A DNA stretch of 64,000 bases from an uncultured Flavobacteriaceae bacterium (GTDB lineage: Bacteria > Bacteroidota > Bacteroidia > Flavobacteriales > Flavobacteriaceae), in the NCBI GenBank assembly GCA_943789465.1, contig CALSUF010000001.1:310001-374000 (forward strand), in the 5' to 3' direction. The translations under genes and the position numbers were made by a program. The notes under the pieces were generated by a model. It ran no database searches, was not told the DNA's origin, and was given only the letters and a program-made list of their open reading frames with translations. This document shows, one piece after another, positions 63,928 to 64,000 of the stretch. Position 1 is the stretch's first letter, and each line of letters opens with the position of its first letter.

Positions 63928-64000
63928 GTGTCTTAATAAACATTTTGTAAATATAAGATATTAACACAATAGTAGACTTCGTATTGGTGTTTCTTAGCGC

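Noticed and set aside
63928-64000. 3' end of rnc upstream of the IPExxxVDY gene
   Set aside because: No reverse-strand frame here resembles the RNase III C-terminus, so I could not support it.
1-64000. CRISPR array or insertion sequence
   Set aside because: No regularly spaced direct repeats, transposase gene or terminal inverted repeats were seen.

Overview
The window looks like chromosome of a marine-type Flavobacteriaceae bacterium (phylum Bacteroidota). The evidence is low GC, A/T-ending codons, Bacteroidota-type promoters (TTG or TTTG, 19-23 bases, then TAnnTTTG) before several genes, and family-typical genes: BatD/BatE, a GlnRS-YqeY fusion, a 492-residue class II IlvC, an IPExxxVDY-type protein before pyruvate kinase, and two-domain OmpA proteins. 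Most of the window is housekeeping DNA.

Layout. 1-4.2 kb: end of a Bat operon (batD, batE), a small membrane protein and a SulP transporter. 4.2-13.5 kb: cvpA, pheS, gpsA, tdk-alr, asd, an unpartnered ABC ATPase, an SPFH protein and small unknown genes. 13.5-15.6 kb: a GlnRS-YqeY gene carrying four single-base insertions. 15.7-19.9 kb: folB, tRNA-Cys and a reverse-strand rnr-DUF2807-lysE unit. 19.85-20.4 kb: a very AT-rich gap with DnaA-box-like sites. 20.4-31.5 kb: rpiB, a GNAT gene, then a tightly packed reverse-strand run Usp-SulP-MBL-S8-M1-rnpA-S41-OmpA. 31.5-34.9 kb: lepA and gltX. 35.0-39.4 kb: a restriction-modification island with structured non-coding flanks. 39.5-44.4 kb: an ALDH7-type dehydrogenase, a frameshifted CYTH gene and ppc. 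44.5-55.0 kb: nitrogen assimilation (amt, P-II, second amt, porin, gltB, gltD). 55.3-62.0 kb: ilvD-ilvB-ilvN-ilvC-ilvA. 62.0-63.9 kb: pyk and an IPExxxVDY-type gene.

How the genes work together. Ammonium probably crosses the outer membrane through the porin and the inner membrane through Amt, under P-II control, and GltBD turns glutamine plus 2-oxoglutarate into glutamate, the amino donor for the branched-chain amino acids made by the ilv operon. PEP carboxylase and pyruvate kinase set carbon flow at the PEP node. The restriction island is a self-contained reverse-strand operon: controller protein, two cytosine-C5 methyltransferases, HNH nuclease and a 40-residue ORF.

Most notable observations: (1) a palindrome ACCCCTA-N6/7-TAGGG(G)T occurs three times, only in front of the two amt-containing operons, and lies over the -33 region of both promoters at nearly the same spacing; (2) the restriction island has an autoregulatory-looking promoter and a small coupled ORF; (3) glnS and a CYTH gene are frameshifted while everything around them is intact; (4) the AT-rich gap near 20 kb could be a replication origin.
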